Assembly: GCF_027587195.1 (NCBI RefSeq)
Contig: NZ_JAPDDP010000039.1
Span: 1-64,000, forward strand
Direction: 5' to 3'
DNA: 64,000 bases
Source: Solirubrobacter phytolaccae
GTDB taxonomy: Bacteria; Actinomycetota; Thermoleophilia; Solirubrobacterales; Solirubrobacteraceae
The position numbers and the translations under genes are program-made. The notes below the pieces were generated by a model. That model had not been told where the DNA came from. It saw only the letters and a program-made list of their open reading frames with translations, and did not search any database. Positions 25,048 through 33,505 of this stretch are shown here, piece after piece. Each line of letters opens with the position of its first letter. The first letter of the stretch is position 1.

Positions 25048-28000
25048 CTACCGCCCGCGCACCCGCACGCTCACGGTTCGCCGCACCCGCTCAGATCCAG
25101 CCGCCACCGTGACGGTCACCTTCACCGTCACCGCCCGACGGCCCAGCACGCGCAGCGCGCTCGCAGGCAGCCGCAGCGCCACAGAGCCCGTGCGACCCGC
25201 TGCGACGCGCGTGGAACCCGTCACCACCGCGCGGTACGTGCGCCCACCAACGCGCACGGACACCCGCGCCGGCCGCGTCACCGTGCACGCCGCGCTTCCG
25301 CACGTCACGGTCGCCACGCGCACCACACCGGTCCGGGACACGGTCTGCCGCGCCGCGCCCGCCTTCAGCGTCGGCCTGCGCACCGGCGCGACGGTCGGGA
25401 CGGGCGTCGGCGAGGGCGCGGGCACGACGACGGGCGGCGTCGGGGTGGGCGTGGCCTCAGGCGTCGGCGTCGGCGTCACCTCGGGCTCCTCCTCGGACGG
25501 CGGCTCGTCGCCCGCCTTCACCCACGAGGAGACGTTGACCACGGCCGGGTCGAGCACCGAGCCGGCCGCGTAGAAGCCCGCGAAGGCCGGGGCGCCCGGC
25601 TCGGTCAGCGTCGCGCCCATCGGGCCGAACACGGTCGACGGGCCCGAGAGGTCCGGCGCGAGCGCGCTGCCGTCCAGCACGGCGAAGCGGACGTTCGGGA
25701 AGTCCTCCATCGCGCCCGAGTTGAGCGACTTGCTCTTGACGTCGGCATACAGCGTCACCGCCGCTCCGTCCACGACCACCCGCGGGTTCGTCAACGTCAT
25801 GTCCAGCAGCGGCCCCATGCCCGAGTCGTGGCCGGTGAAGCGCACGGTGCCGCGCGCGCGGAACTCGCCCGTCCTGCGGGTGCGGTCGTACTCGCCGCCC
25901 GCGAGCGGGAAGCGGAACGTGCCGTCGGCGTTCTCGCTCGCGCCGTCGCTGTAGGCGATCGCGCCGTGGGCGATCGGCCCGCGGATGTACGAGCGGAACG
26001 ACGCCTTCAGGCCCCAGTCCAGCGCGCCAGCGGCGACGCGGAAGACGTCCGGCGGCGGGTCGGTGACGGTGAGCGTGAGCTCACGCGAGTAGGTCGTGTC
26101 GATGCTGTTGCGCAGCCGCGCGCGGAACCGCGCGCCCGACATCGCCGTGTTGGCGTCCTCGACCGTGAGGAAGCTGCCGGTCGCGCCCGGGATGTCCTCC
26201 CAGAAGCCGTCGTCGCGGCGCTGCCACTGGATGTCCGGGTACGGGTTGCCGGACGGGCCGACCTTGAACTGCGCGTCGAAGCCCTCCACCACGGTCACGT
26301 CAGCGGGCTCGACCAGCACCTTCGGCGCGGCGCGCACCTCGAGCGAGGCCGGCGCCGACGCGATCGACCCGCCCGCGTTGGTGAACACCGCGCGGTACTC
26401 GCGGCCGTTGTCGTCGAAGGTCACCGTCTGCGCCAGCGCGGCCGCCGTGGCGCCCGCGATGTCGCGCCAGGTGGCCGCGCTGCTGGTACGCGACTGCCAC
26501 TGCACGGTCGGCGCGGGGGCACCGATCGCGCCCGCCTGGAAGGTCACGCTCTTGGACGTCTCGCCCTTGAGCAGGGTCCGCGAAGCGCTCTCCGGCGGGG
26601 CGGTCACCGTCGGCGACGTCGCGACCAGCTTGTAGGCGAACAACTTCACGGGCGCGACGTTGTTGCGGAGGAACAGCGTCCCGCCGTACGCGCCGACCGC
26701 GTTCGCGAACAGCTCGGCCACACCCGTCGGCGCCTGCGTGAGCGCGCCCGCGAGCGCGCCGTCACGCAGGACGACGGTGCGCTTCGTGTTCAGCGCCGCA
26801 TAGATCAGCCCGTCCACGGGATCGACCGCCACGTCCAGCACCGTGCCGTTGAACGTGTGCTGCGTCGTCCCGACGAAGCCGGTCGCGGTCGTGTCCAGCG
26901 TCATCAGCGAGCCGGACGTCACGCCACCCTCGACGAGCGTCACGTTCGAGCCCGGCCCGGGCGTCGGCGACGCGTAGCCGAACGTGAACGAGCCCGCGGG
27001 CTTCGGCGGCACCGAGCCGGCGATCTCCACGACCGTCAGCTCGCTCCCGGTGTCGACCAGCTGCACCGCGGGGCTCGCGGAGATCGTCGCCGGGCTCGGC
27101 GTGCCGGTCACCGTGGCGTGCTGGGTCGCGACGATCCGCCCCTGCAGGCTCACCGCGAGGCCGCTCACGGCACGCCCGCCGGTCGCCAGCGCCGGGTAGT
27201 CCTTCACGCTCCAGCCCGCGCCGTCACGGGCGATCACCACCGCCGCCGGGGAGACCGGCACGGCGGTGTCGGTGAAGTTGCCGCTGGCGAGCCCCTGGAC
27301 GGCGTAGAGCTTGTCCGTCCGCGTGTCGTAGGCCAGGTGGTTCCGCGCCCACGAGCTCGTCCCGGGGATGGCCGCGAGGTCGTAGGTCTTCGTCTGCGTG
27401 TTCCACGTCGCCGTGCGGAGCGGCTGCCCGGCCGTGCCGGCCAGGAAGATCGTGCCGGTCTCCGAGTCGTACGCGTACGCCGTGACGCCGCTCAACGTCG
27501 TCGCGCCGAGCGGTTCGACCGTCGTCAGGTCGACCGCCGTCAGCGACGTCGTGTTGATCGCGTGCAGCAGGCCCCGCCCCGGCTCGGGGAAGTAGGTGTC
27601 CGCGTAGATGTCACGTCCGTCGGCGACCTGCGAGTACTTGGGCGTTCCGGCCGGGGTGAACGCGTCCACCGCCACTGGCTTCCCGCCCGGTCCGGTGTAC
27701 CGCAGCGTCAACGGATCGAGCGCCTGCCCCGGCTGGTAGAAGCCCGCGAAGGCCGGCGCGCCCGCGCCGGTCAGCACGGTCGGCACCGCCGACCACACGG
27801 TCGTCCCGGTCGGCGTGACCGCGGAGAGGTCCAGCTCGGCGAGCAGCACGTCGTCGAACACGACGAGGTCACCGCCGCTCAGCGGCTTGCTGGTCACGTC
27901 GGCCACCAGGGTTGACCCACCGGCCGCAAACTTCACCCGCGGGTCCTTGATCGTCAGGTCGAGCGAGCCGTCATGAGCGACGAACCGCACCCAGCCGCCG

Positions 28001-28263
28001 AGGGTGACGTCGGTCGTGTTCTCACCGGCGGTAAAGCTGCCCGACCGCAGCGGGAAGCGATACGTGCCGTCGGCGTTCTTGGTCGCGCCGTCGCCGACCG
28101 TGACCGTCCCGTGCCCGATCGAGCCCTCGACGTAGCTGCGGAAGGACGCCTTCACGCCCCAGTCGAGCGAGCCCGACGTGATCTGTTGGGCGAGCGCGGG
28201 CGATGCACTCGAAAGCAGGAGCGCCGCGACGAGCAGCACCATCCTCCGGACACGGTTCAACAT
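25048..28263 (-). CDS. large secreted protein with two HtaA domains
   Basis: The protein has about 1071 residues with a signal peptide ending near ASPALAQ. Two HtaA domains flank the molecule: SGSLDWGVKASFRSYVEG (from about residue 30) and AGALDWGLKASFRSYIRG (from about residue 745). Each ends with APAFAGFY. HtaA domains bind heme in corynebacteria. Between them are a propeller-like region and Ig-like repeats; then a Pro/Thr-rich linker (residues 930-975) and a Val/Arg-rich C-terminal beta domain. There is no LPxTG and no evident final membrane helix. GAAGG precedes the ATG. A perfect 32-base palindrome lies 26 bases upstream. Confidence 0.82.
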   Translation of the reverse strand: MLNRVRRMVLLVAALLLSSASPALAQQITSGSLDWGVKASFRSYVEGSIGHGTVTVGDGATKNADGTYRFPLRSGSFTAGENTTDVTLGGWVRFVAHDGSLDLTIKDPRVKFAAGGSTLVADVTSKPLSGGDLVVFDDVLLAELDLSAVTPTGTTVWSAVPTVLTGAGAPAFAGFYQPGQALDPLTLRYTGPGGKPVAVDAFTPAGTPKYSQVADGRDIYADTYFPEPGRGLLHAINTTSLTAVDLTTVEPLGATTLSGVTAYAYDSETGTIFLAGTAGQPLRTATWNTQTKTYDLAAIPGTSSWARNHLAYDTRTDKLYAVQGLASGNFTDTAVPVSPAAVVIARDGAGWSVKDYPALATGGRAVSGLAVSLQGRIVATQHATVTGTPSPATISASPAVQLVDTGSELTVVEIAGSVPPKPAGSFTFGYASPTPGPGSNVTLVEGGVTSGSLMTLDTTATGFVGTTQHTFNGTVLDVAVDPVDGLIYAALNTKRTVVLRDGALAGALTQAPTGVAELFANAVGAYGGTLFLRNNVAPVKLFAYKLVATSPTVTAPPESASRTLLKGETSKSVTFQAGAIGAPAPTVQWQSRTSSAATWRDIAGATAAALAQTVTFDDNGREYRAVFTNAGGSIASAPASLEVRAAPKVLVEPADVTVVEGFDAQFKVGPSGNPYPDIQWQRRDDGFWEDIPGATGSFLTVEDANTAMSGARFRARLRNSIDTTYSRELTLTVTDPPPDVFRVAAGALDWGLKASFRSYIRGPIAHGAIAYSDGASENADGTFRFPLAGGEYDRTRRTGEFRARGTVRFTGHDSGMGPLLDMTLTNPRVVVDGAAVTLYADVKSKSLNSGAMEDFPNVRFAVLDGSALAPDLSGPSTVFGPMGATLTEPGAPAFAGFYAAGSVLDPAVVNVSSWVKAGDEPPSEEEPEVTPTPTPEATPTPTPPVVVPAPSPTPVPTVAPVRRPTLKAGAARQTVSRTGVVRVATVTCGSAACTVTRPARVSVRVGGRTYRAVVTGSTRVAAGRTGSVALRLPASALRVLGRRAVTVKVTVTVAAGSERVRRTVSVRVRGR

Positions 28264-28289
28264 GGGCCTTCCTTGTCAAGGTCACTTCA

Positions 28290-28321
28290 CAGCACGTATT
28301 AGGGTACCCTAATACGTGCTG
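28290..28321. promoter_or_regulatory. perfect 32-base palindrome upstream of the HtaA gene
   Basis: CAGCACGTATTAGGGT (28290-28305) is followed directly by its exact complement (28306-28321). The left end lies 26 bases before the HtaA start codon and the palindrome includes the stop codon of the upstream GT4 gene. The core TTAGGGTACCCTAA recalls the TTAGG/CCTAA halves of DtxR/IdeR-type iron boxes, though the spacing differs. It may be an iron- or heme-responsive operator. Confidence 0.6.
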
Positions 28322-29271
28322 CGGACCACCGCGTCCACTCCACGTGCGGTGCGCTCCCAGCTGAACTGCCGGGCTCGACCCAGCCCCATGTTCCGTAGTC
28401 GCGCCCGCTCGGTCTCGTCCCCCACGAGGCCGAGCAGCGCGTGGCGAAGCGCCTCCGGATCGGGCTCGACCAGAAGCGCCGCGCCGCCGCTCGTCTCCGG
28501 GAGCGCGGTGACGTTCGTCGTCACCACCGGCGTCCCCGCGGCCATCGCCTCGAGCACGGGCAGGCCGAAGCCCTCGTAGACCGACGGCAGCACGAACGCG
28601 AGCGCGCCCGCGTACAGCGCCGGGAGCGCCTCGTCGGGCACGGGCCCGAGCAACGTGAGCGCGTCCAGCCCTTCCTCGGCGGCGAACTGCGGCCGGTGTC
28701 CGCCGGCGACGCGCAACTCCACCCCCTGGCGCGCCAACGCCTGCGCCGCCGGAACCAGCGCCCGCAGGTTCTTGCGCGCCGTGTGGGACGCCACGCACAG
28801 CACGTACGGCCGCTCGGCCTTCTCCCCCGGCGCGAAGCGCGGATCGACGCCGCCGTAGACCACGTGCGCCTCCACCCCGAGCAGCTCCCGCAGCTCGTCG
28901 CGGGAGAACTCGCTGACGGTGATCACCGCACGGGCACGGCGCGCGATCAGCGGCAGGATCCGGCGCTGGAACGCGGCGTAGGCGCCCGAGTACCAGCCGG
29001 GATGGCGCAGCGGCGCGGCGTCGTGGATCACGACGACGACGTTGCGCGCCGCGACCGGAGCGAGGTTCGCCGGGCACAGCAGCGCGGGCGCCCGCGCGCT
29101 CAGGACCGGCAGCACCGCCTGCTCCCATGCGTGGCCGGCGCGGTGCACCAGCGCCGGCGGCGGGCGGTGGATCGTGTACGGCAGCCGGGCGCACAGCTCA
29201 CGCGCCCAACGCTCCACCCCGCCGAGCTCAGGCCGCGCCGCGGCGCGCGCGTCGATCGCGGGCGGTCTCAC
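28309..29271 (-). CDS. GT4 family glycosyltransferase
   Basis: The protein has about 320 residues. ARPELGGVERWARELCARLP is the start of the GT-B fold; VVVVIHDAAPLRHPGWY, ITVSEFSRDELRE, VLCVASHTARKNL and the EX7E-type SVYEGFGLPVLEAMAAGTP (near residue 230) are typical of mannosyl/glucosyl GT4 enzymes. GTG 29269-29271 overlaps the lipoprotein stop as GTGA. Only 45 bases separate it from the HtaA gene downstream, so read-through is possible across the palindrome. Confidence 0.83.
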   Translation of the reverse strand: MRPPAIDARAAARPELGGVERWARELCARLPYTIHRPPPALVHRAGHAWEQAVLPVLSARAPALLCPANLAPVAARNVVVVIHDAAPLRHPGWYSGAYAAFQRRILPLIARRARAVITVSEFSRDELRELLGVEAHVVYGGVDPRFAPGEKAERPYVLCVASHTARKNLRALVPAAQALARQGVELRVAGGHRPQFAAEEGLDALTLLGPVPDEALPALYAGALAFVLPSVYEGFGLPVLEAMAAGTPVVTTNVTALPETSGGAALLVEPDPEALRHALLGLVGDETERARLRNMGLGRARQFSWERTARGVDAVVRSTY

Positions 29272-29573
29272 TCCTTCACGGAGAAGACGGCGAGCTCGCC
29301 CTTGATGTTCGTGACCGTGACCTTCAGCGGCCCGACGGTGCCGGACTCGCCCATCTTGAACGACTTGCGGTCGGACTCGGCCTCCAGCGTCACGCGGTCG
29401 TCCGCGGTCTCCACGACCTCGAGCGTCTCGCCGAACTCCCGCTCGAAGTCGAGCGTCGCGGGCCCGGACGTCTCGACCTCGCAGGTGCCGTCGTTGCACA
29501 CGAACTTGTACTGGCTCGCCGCGCAGCCGACCAAGGTCACGCAAAGAACCGCCATCACCATCAAACGCCGCAT
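29268..29573 (-). CDS. small lipoprotein
   Basis: A 101-residue protein with an N-terminal lipobox: MRRLMVMAVLCVTLVGCAAS, the Cys after LVG being the lipidation site. The mature part has two further Cys (FVCNDGTCEVE) that could form a small disulfide loop, followed by a beta-rich acidic domain. No known family is recognised. It is translationally coupled to the GT4 gene (GTGA). TACAGT (29586 to 29581) lies 7 bases before the ATG, so the mRNA is probably leaderless. Confidence 0.7.
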   Translation of the reverse strand: MRRLMVMAVLCVTLVGCAASQYKFVCNDGTCEVETSGPATLDFEREFGETLEVVETADDRVTLEAESDRKSFKMGESGTVGPLKVTVTNIKGELAVFSVKE

Positions 29574-29615
29574 CGCTCGCACTGTATTCCGGCGTGCGCT
29601 TTGATAGGCAGCCGC

Positions 29616-30227
29616 ATGAAGAGGCCAGTGCTTCGTCGCCGCCCGGGAGAGGCCGTCCGCCCCTCCGACATCGAGCTCCCCGACCCACCGTCCGGCGCCC
29701 GCGTGCTGCTGCGGGTCCTCACCCGCGAGGACCGGCCGGAGTTCCTCAAGCTCGCCCGTGAGAGCCACCGGCTGCACCGGCCGTGGACGTACCCGCCCGA
29801 GCGCGCCGACCAGTTCGACGAGCTCTACGGCCGCTCGCGCCGCGACGACTTCCTCTGCCTGCTCGCCTGCCGCACCGACTCGGGCGCGATGGCCGGCGTG
29901 TTCACGATCTCCCAGATCGTCCGCGGCGCCTTCCAGTCGGCCTACCTCGGCTACTACGCCCACGAGGCCCACGCCGGCCAGGGCCTCATGCGCGAGGCGC
30001 TCGAGCAGATCCTCGACCACTGCTTCGGCCCCCTCGGCCTGCACCGGGTGGAGGCAAACATCCAGCCGGGCAACGGCCCGTCGATCGCGCTGGCCCGCGG
30101 CGCCGGGTTCCGCCTGGAGGGCTTCTCGCCGCGCTACCTGCTGATCGGCGGCCAGTGGCGCGACCACGAGCGCTACGCGATCACCGCGGACGAGCACGCG
30201 GCGGCGAAGGCTTCTCAGGCGGCTTAG
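29616..30227 (+). CDS. GNAT N-acetyltransferase (RimJ/RimL type)
   Basis: A 203-residue protein. VLLRVLTREDRPEFLKLARE, LGYYAHEAHAGQGLMREAL (acetyl-CoA loop, near residue 115) and the late HRVEANIQPGNGPSIALARG with GFRLEGFSPRYL are typical of RimJ/RimL acetyltransferases, which modify N termini of ribosomal proteins or small amines. The true substrate is unknown. Its stop overlaps the stop of the uracil-DNA glycosylase gene by 3-4 bases. Confidence 0.83.
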   Translation: MKRPVLRRRPGEAVRPSDIELPDPPSGARVLLRVLTREDRPEFLKLARESHRLHRPWTYPPERADQFDELYGRSRRDDFLCLLACRTDSGAMAGVFTISQIVRGAFQSAYLGYYAHEAHAGQGLMREALEQILDHCFGPLGLHRVEANIQPGNGPSIALARGAGFRLEGFSPRYLLIGGQWRDHERYAITADEHAAAKASQAA

Positions 30228-30931
30228 AAGAGGCCGAGCTGCTCGTCGTACACGAGCTCGGGCTCAGGCTCGGGCTCGAGGACCTCGAGCTCGGGCTCCG
30301 GCTCAGCCACGACCGGCTCGGGCTCGGGCTCGGGCTGGTCGAGCGCCGGCAACGCCAGCAGCTCGGGGATGCGCTGGAAGTCCGCGCGCAGGATGTCCAG
30401 CATCGAGCGCGTGTAGAGCGCGGCCGCCGGGTGGTAGATCGGGTACAGCCGCACCCGCCGCGGCCCGATCTGGCGCTCCTCGTCGCGCCCGTGCAGCCGC
30501 GTGATCCCGGTCGGATCGCCGCGCAGCAGCTTGGTGGCGAAGTTCCCGAGCGTGCAGACGACCTTCGGCTCGATCAGCTCCAGCTGGCGATACAGGTAGT
30601 CCTGGCAGTTGTCGAGCTCCTGCGGCAACGGGTCGCGGTTGCCGGGCGGCCGGCACTTGAGCGTGTTGACCACGAAGACGTCGGCGCGCGTGAGGCCGAT
30701 CTCGCCGAGGAGCTGGTCCAGCAGCTTCCCCGCCTGGCCGACGAACGGGACGCCCTGCTTGTCCTCGTTCGCGCCCGGCGCCTCGCCGACGAACATGAGG
30801 TCGGCATCCGCGTTGCCGGAGCCGAAGACCACGGTCGTACGACCCGCGGCCAGCTGCGGGCATCTCACGCAGGACTGAGCCTCGTGAAAGACGGCCTTGA
30901 GCTCCTCGCGCCGCTCCAAAGCGCTGGACAT
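30224..30931 (-). CDS. family 4-type uracil-DNA glycosylase with C-terminal clamp-binding-like tail
   Basis: The protein has about 235 residues. CVRCPQLAAGRTTVVFG, FVGEAPGANEDKQGVPFVG (motif 1 region, near residue 48) and the late IYHPAAAL (motif 2) identify a family 4/5 Fe-S uracil-DNA glycosylase that removes uracil from DNA. Cys positions at the start (CVRC) and later CRPPGN and CQDY fit the cluster ligands. After residue 198 comes a Pro-Glu-rich linker ending in DEQLGLF at the extreme C terminus, close to the QLxLF motif that binds the DNA polymerase sliding clamp. TACCGT lies 6 bases before the ATG. Confidence 0.88.
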   Translation of the reverse strand: MSSALERREELKAVFHEAQSCVRCPQLAAGRTTVVFGSGNADADLMFVGEAPGANEDKQGVPFVGQAGKLLDQLLGEIGLTRADVFVVNTLKCRPPGNRDPLPQELDNCQDYLYRQLELIEPKVVCTLGNFATKLLRGDPTGITRLHGRDEERQIGPRRVRLYPIYHPAAALYTRSMLDILRADFQRIPELLALPALDQPEPEPEPVVAEPEPELEVLEPEPEPELVYDEQLGLF

Positions 30932-30970
30932 GTCGCCACGGTACCGCCGCACACGGCAGAATCGAACGCA

Positions 30971-31696
30971 ATGCCCGCATCGTCCGTGACAAGCATCACC
31001 TGCGCCGTCGTCGGCGCCGGCCGAATGGGCACCGTGTTGGCGGCCGGGCTGCAAGCGCCCGCGCTCCGCCGTGGCGAGCCCGTTCCCGCCGACGTCGACG
31101 TCCTCCTCCTGGCCGTGCCGGACGGCGCCATCGCCGCCGTCGCCGCCACCATGCCCGAAGGCCCGCTGCTCGGCCACGTCTCCGGCGCGACCGGCCTCGA
31201 CGTGTTCGGCGACCGTGAAGGCTTCAGCCTGCATCCGATGATGTCCACGCCACCCGGAAGCGCCCCGAGCATCCTGCGCGGGGCCGGCGGTGCCGTCGAC
31301 GGCACCACGGAACACGCGCTCGCCACCGCCTTCGCGCTCGCCGACCGCCTCGGGCTGGACGTGTCGCGCGTCCCCGCCGAGGACCGCGTCGCCTACCACG
31401 CGGCAGGAGCGATCGCCGCGAACTTCCTCGTCGCGCTCGAGGCCTGCGCCGAGCGGCTCGCGGCCACGGCCGGGATCACGCGCGCCCAGCTCGCGCCGCT
31501 CGTGCTGGCGACCGCGCGCCAGTGGGCGGAGATCGGCCCGGAGGCCGCGCTGACGGGCGCGATCGCCCGCGGCGACGAGGGCACGGTGGAGCGCCACCGG
31601 GCGACGATCGAGCAGCGCACGCCCGAGCTTTTGCCCGTCTGGGACGAGTTGGCGGAGGTGACCCGCGCCGTCGCGGGTAGACGGAGCTGGACATGA
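30971..31696 (+). CDS. Rossmann/DUF2520 oxidoreductase-like protein
   Basis: The protein has about 241 residues. The NAD(P)-binding loop is VVGAGRMGTVLAAGL near residue 13, and LHPMMSTPPGSAP and the helical C-terminal domain are typical of DUF2520 (COG5495) proteins, which resemble ketopantoate or pyrroline-carboxylate reductases. It overlaps panC by ATGA and is followed by panB, so it may supply ketopantoate reductase activity in pantothenate synthesis. That role is inferred from context; no panE or ilvC is in the window. Confidence 0.75.
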   Translation: MPASSVTSITCAVVGAGRMGTVLAAGLQAPALRRGEPVPADVDVLLLAVPDGAIAAVAATMPEGPLLGHVSGATGLDVFGDREGFSLHPMMSTPPGSAPSILRGAGGAVDGTTEHALATAFALADRLGLDVSRVPAEDRVAYHAAGAIAANFLVALEACAERLAATAGITRAQLAPLVLATARQWAEIGPEAALTGAIARGDEGTVERHRATIEQRTPELLPVWDELAEVTRAVAGRRSWT

Positions 31697-32547
31697 GAAC
31701 GATCCGGACCATTCCCGAGATGCGCGCCTGGCTGGGGAACCTGCGCGCCGAGAACCGGTCGGTCGGCCTCGTGCCGACGATGGGCGCCTTCCACGCCGGC
31801 CACCACTCGCTGATGCGTGCGGCCAAGGACGAGCACGACGCCGTCGTGGTCAGCCTGTTCGTGAACCCGACGCAGTTCAACGACGCCCGCGACCTCGCGA
31901 ACTACCCGCGCAGCGAGGCCAACGACGCCGTCGAGGCGTCCGAGCTGGGCGTCGACGTGCTGTTCGCGCCGCCGACCGCCGAGATCTACCCCGAGGGGTT
32001 CGCGACGACCGTGAGCGTCACCGGGTTGTCCGAGATCCTCGAGGGCGCCGAGCGCGGCCCCGGGCACTTCGCCGGCGTCTGCACCGTCGTCTGCAAGCTG
32101 CTGAACATCGTCGCGCCCGACGCCGCGTACTTCGGGCAGAAGGACGCGCAGCAGGTCGCGGTCGTCAAGCGGATGGTGCGCGACCTGGACCTCCCGTCCA
32201 AGATCGAGGTCCTGCCGACGATTCGGGAGCCGGACGGCCTCGCGATGAGCTCGCGCAACGTGCGCCTGAGCCCGTCCGAGCGTGAGGACGCGCTGCAGCT
32301 CTCCCGCGCGCTGTTCGCCGCCCGCGACGCCGTCGCCGCCGGTGAGCGCGACGCCGAGCGCGTCCGCGCCGTCGCGCTCTCGCATCTCGACGACCCCGAG
32401 TACCTCGCGATCGTCGACCCGCTCTCCTTCACGCCGTTGACCACGATCGCCGCTCCCGCGCTCGTCGCGGTCGCGGCACACGTCGGACCCGTCAGACTGA
32501 TTGACAACCTCGTGCTGGAACCCGTTCCGGCTCCGGTGGCGACCTGA
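31693..32547 (+). CDS. panC: pantothenate synthetase PanC
   Basis: Joins pantoate and beta-alanine with ATP to make pantothenate. The 284-residue protein shows the first adenylate-binding motif VPTMGAFHAGHHSLM near residue 30, FVNPTQF, and the KMSK-like LAMSSRNVRLSPSER near residue 188. It is the middle gene of DUF2520-panC-panB and overlaps the upstream stop as ATGA. Length is normal. Confidence 0.97.
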   Translation: MRTIRTIPEMRAWLGNLRAENRSVGLVPTMGAFHAGHHSLMRAAKDEHDAVVVSLFVNPTQFNDARDLANYPRSEANDAVEASELGVDVLFAPPTAEIYPEGFATTVSVTGLSEILEGAERGPGHFAGVCTVVCKLLNIVAPDAAYFGQKDAQQVAVVKRMVRDLDLPSKIEVLPTIREPDGLAMSSRNVRLSPSEREDALQLSRALFAARDAVAAGERDAERVRAVALSHLDDPEYLAIVDPLSFTPLTTIAAPALVAVAAHVGPVRLIDNLVLEPVPAPVAT

Positions 32548-32582
32548 GCACCAGGCGTCAACCAACCCCCAGGAGGAACCAC

Positions 32583-33476
32583 ATGTCCACCCCGCCCAAG
32601 GACCCCAACCGCAAGCGGATCACGCTCACCAAGCTGCACGAGATGCGTGCGCTGGGCGAGCCGATCGTGATGATCACCGCCTACGACCATCCGAGTGCGC
32701 TCGTGGTCGAGGAGGCGGGCGTCGACGTCGTCCTCGTCGGCGACAGCGCGGCCAACACCGTGCTCGGCTACGCCGACACCGTGCCGGTCACGGTCGAAGA
32801 GCTGCTGATGCTCACGCGCGCGGTGCGCCGCGGGCTGCGCGCGCCGCTGCTGGTCGGCGACCTGCCGTTCGGCTCCTACGAGGCGAGTGACGCGCAGGCG
32901 ATCGAGACCGCCCACCGCTTCGTCAAGGAAGCGGGCTGCGACGCGATCAAGCTCGAGGGCGGCGGCACCTCGGCCGAGCGCGCACGCGCCATCGTGCGAG
33001 CGGGCGTACCCGTCATGGGCCACGTCGGGCTCACGCCCCAGACGGCCACGATGCTCGGCGGCTACCGCGCCCAGGGCCGCACCGCGGCACGGGCCCGCGC
33101 GGTGCTCGACGACGCGCTCGCGCTGCAGGAAGCGGGCTGCTTCAGCATCGTCTTCGAGGCGATCCCCGCCGCGGTCACCGACGCGATCATGCCCTACATG
33201 GAGATCCCGATCATCGGGATCGGCGCCGGGGCGAGCACGGACGGCCAGGTGCTGGTACTCCACGACCTGCTGACGATCAACGACGGCTTCCAGCCCAAGT
33301 TCGCCAAGCGCTTCGCGGCGGTCAAGGACGAGATGCGCCGCGGCGTGGACGCCTACGCCGAAGAGGTGCGCTCACGCACGTTCCCGGCCCCGGAGCACAC
33401 CTACAACATCGCCCCGGAGGAGCTCGAGCGCTTCCGCTCCGAGCTGCCCTCGATGCCCCGCTCACACGTGGGTTGA
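32583..33476 (+). CDS. panB: 3-methyl-2-oxobutanoate hydroxymethyltransferase PanB
   Basis: Makes ketopantoate from 2-ketoisovalerate and methylene-tetrahydrofolate. The 297-residue protein has MITAYDHPSA, VGDSAANTVLGY (Mg-binding Asp), LEGG and VMGHVGLTPQTAT, all family landmarks. A full AGGAGG ribosome binding site at 32571-32576 precedes the ATG at 32583, a contrast with the many leaderless starts nearby. It is the third gene of the pantothenate cluster. Confidence 0.97.
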   Translation: MSTPPKDPNRKRITLTKLHEMRALGEPIVMITAYDHPSALVVEEAGVDVVLVGDSAANTVLGYADTVPVTVEELLMLTRAVRRGLRAPLLVGDLPFGSYEASDAQAIETAHRFVKEAGCDAIKLEGGGTSAERARAIVRAGVPVMGHVGLTPQTATMLGGYRAQGRTAARARAVLDDALALQEAGCFSIVFEAIPAAVTDAIMPYMEIPIIGIGAGASTDGQVLVLHDLLTINDGFQPKFAKRFAAVKDEMRRGVDAYAEEVRSRTFPAPEHTYNIAPEELERFRSELPSMPRSHVG

Positions 33477-33505
33477 TAACGAGTCGTTAACATCGCCCGG
33501 CGATG
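33477..33505. promoter_or_regulatory. two adjacent dyads at the DUF47 gene start
   Basis: TAACGA-G-TCGTTA (33477-33489) and CATCGCC-C-GGCGATG (33491-33505) are perfect palindromes one base apart; the second contains the ATG start codon (33503-33505). GTTAAC appears in the first dyad and again just after the start. This may be a phosphate-responsive operator or a translational hairpin for the DUF47-Pit operon. Confidence 0.5.

Noticed and set aside
28270-28280. TTGACA-like sequence before the HtaA start as a -35 box
   Set aside because: It lies only about 10 bases from the start codon and overlaps the ribosome binding site.
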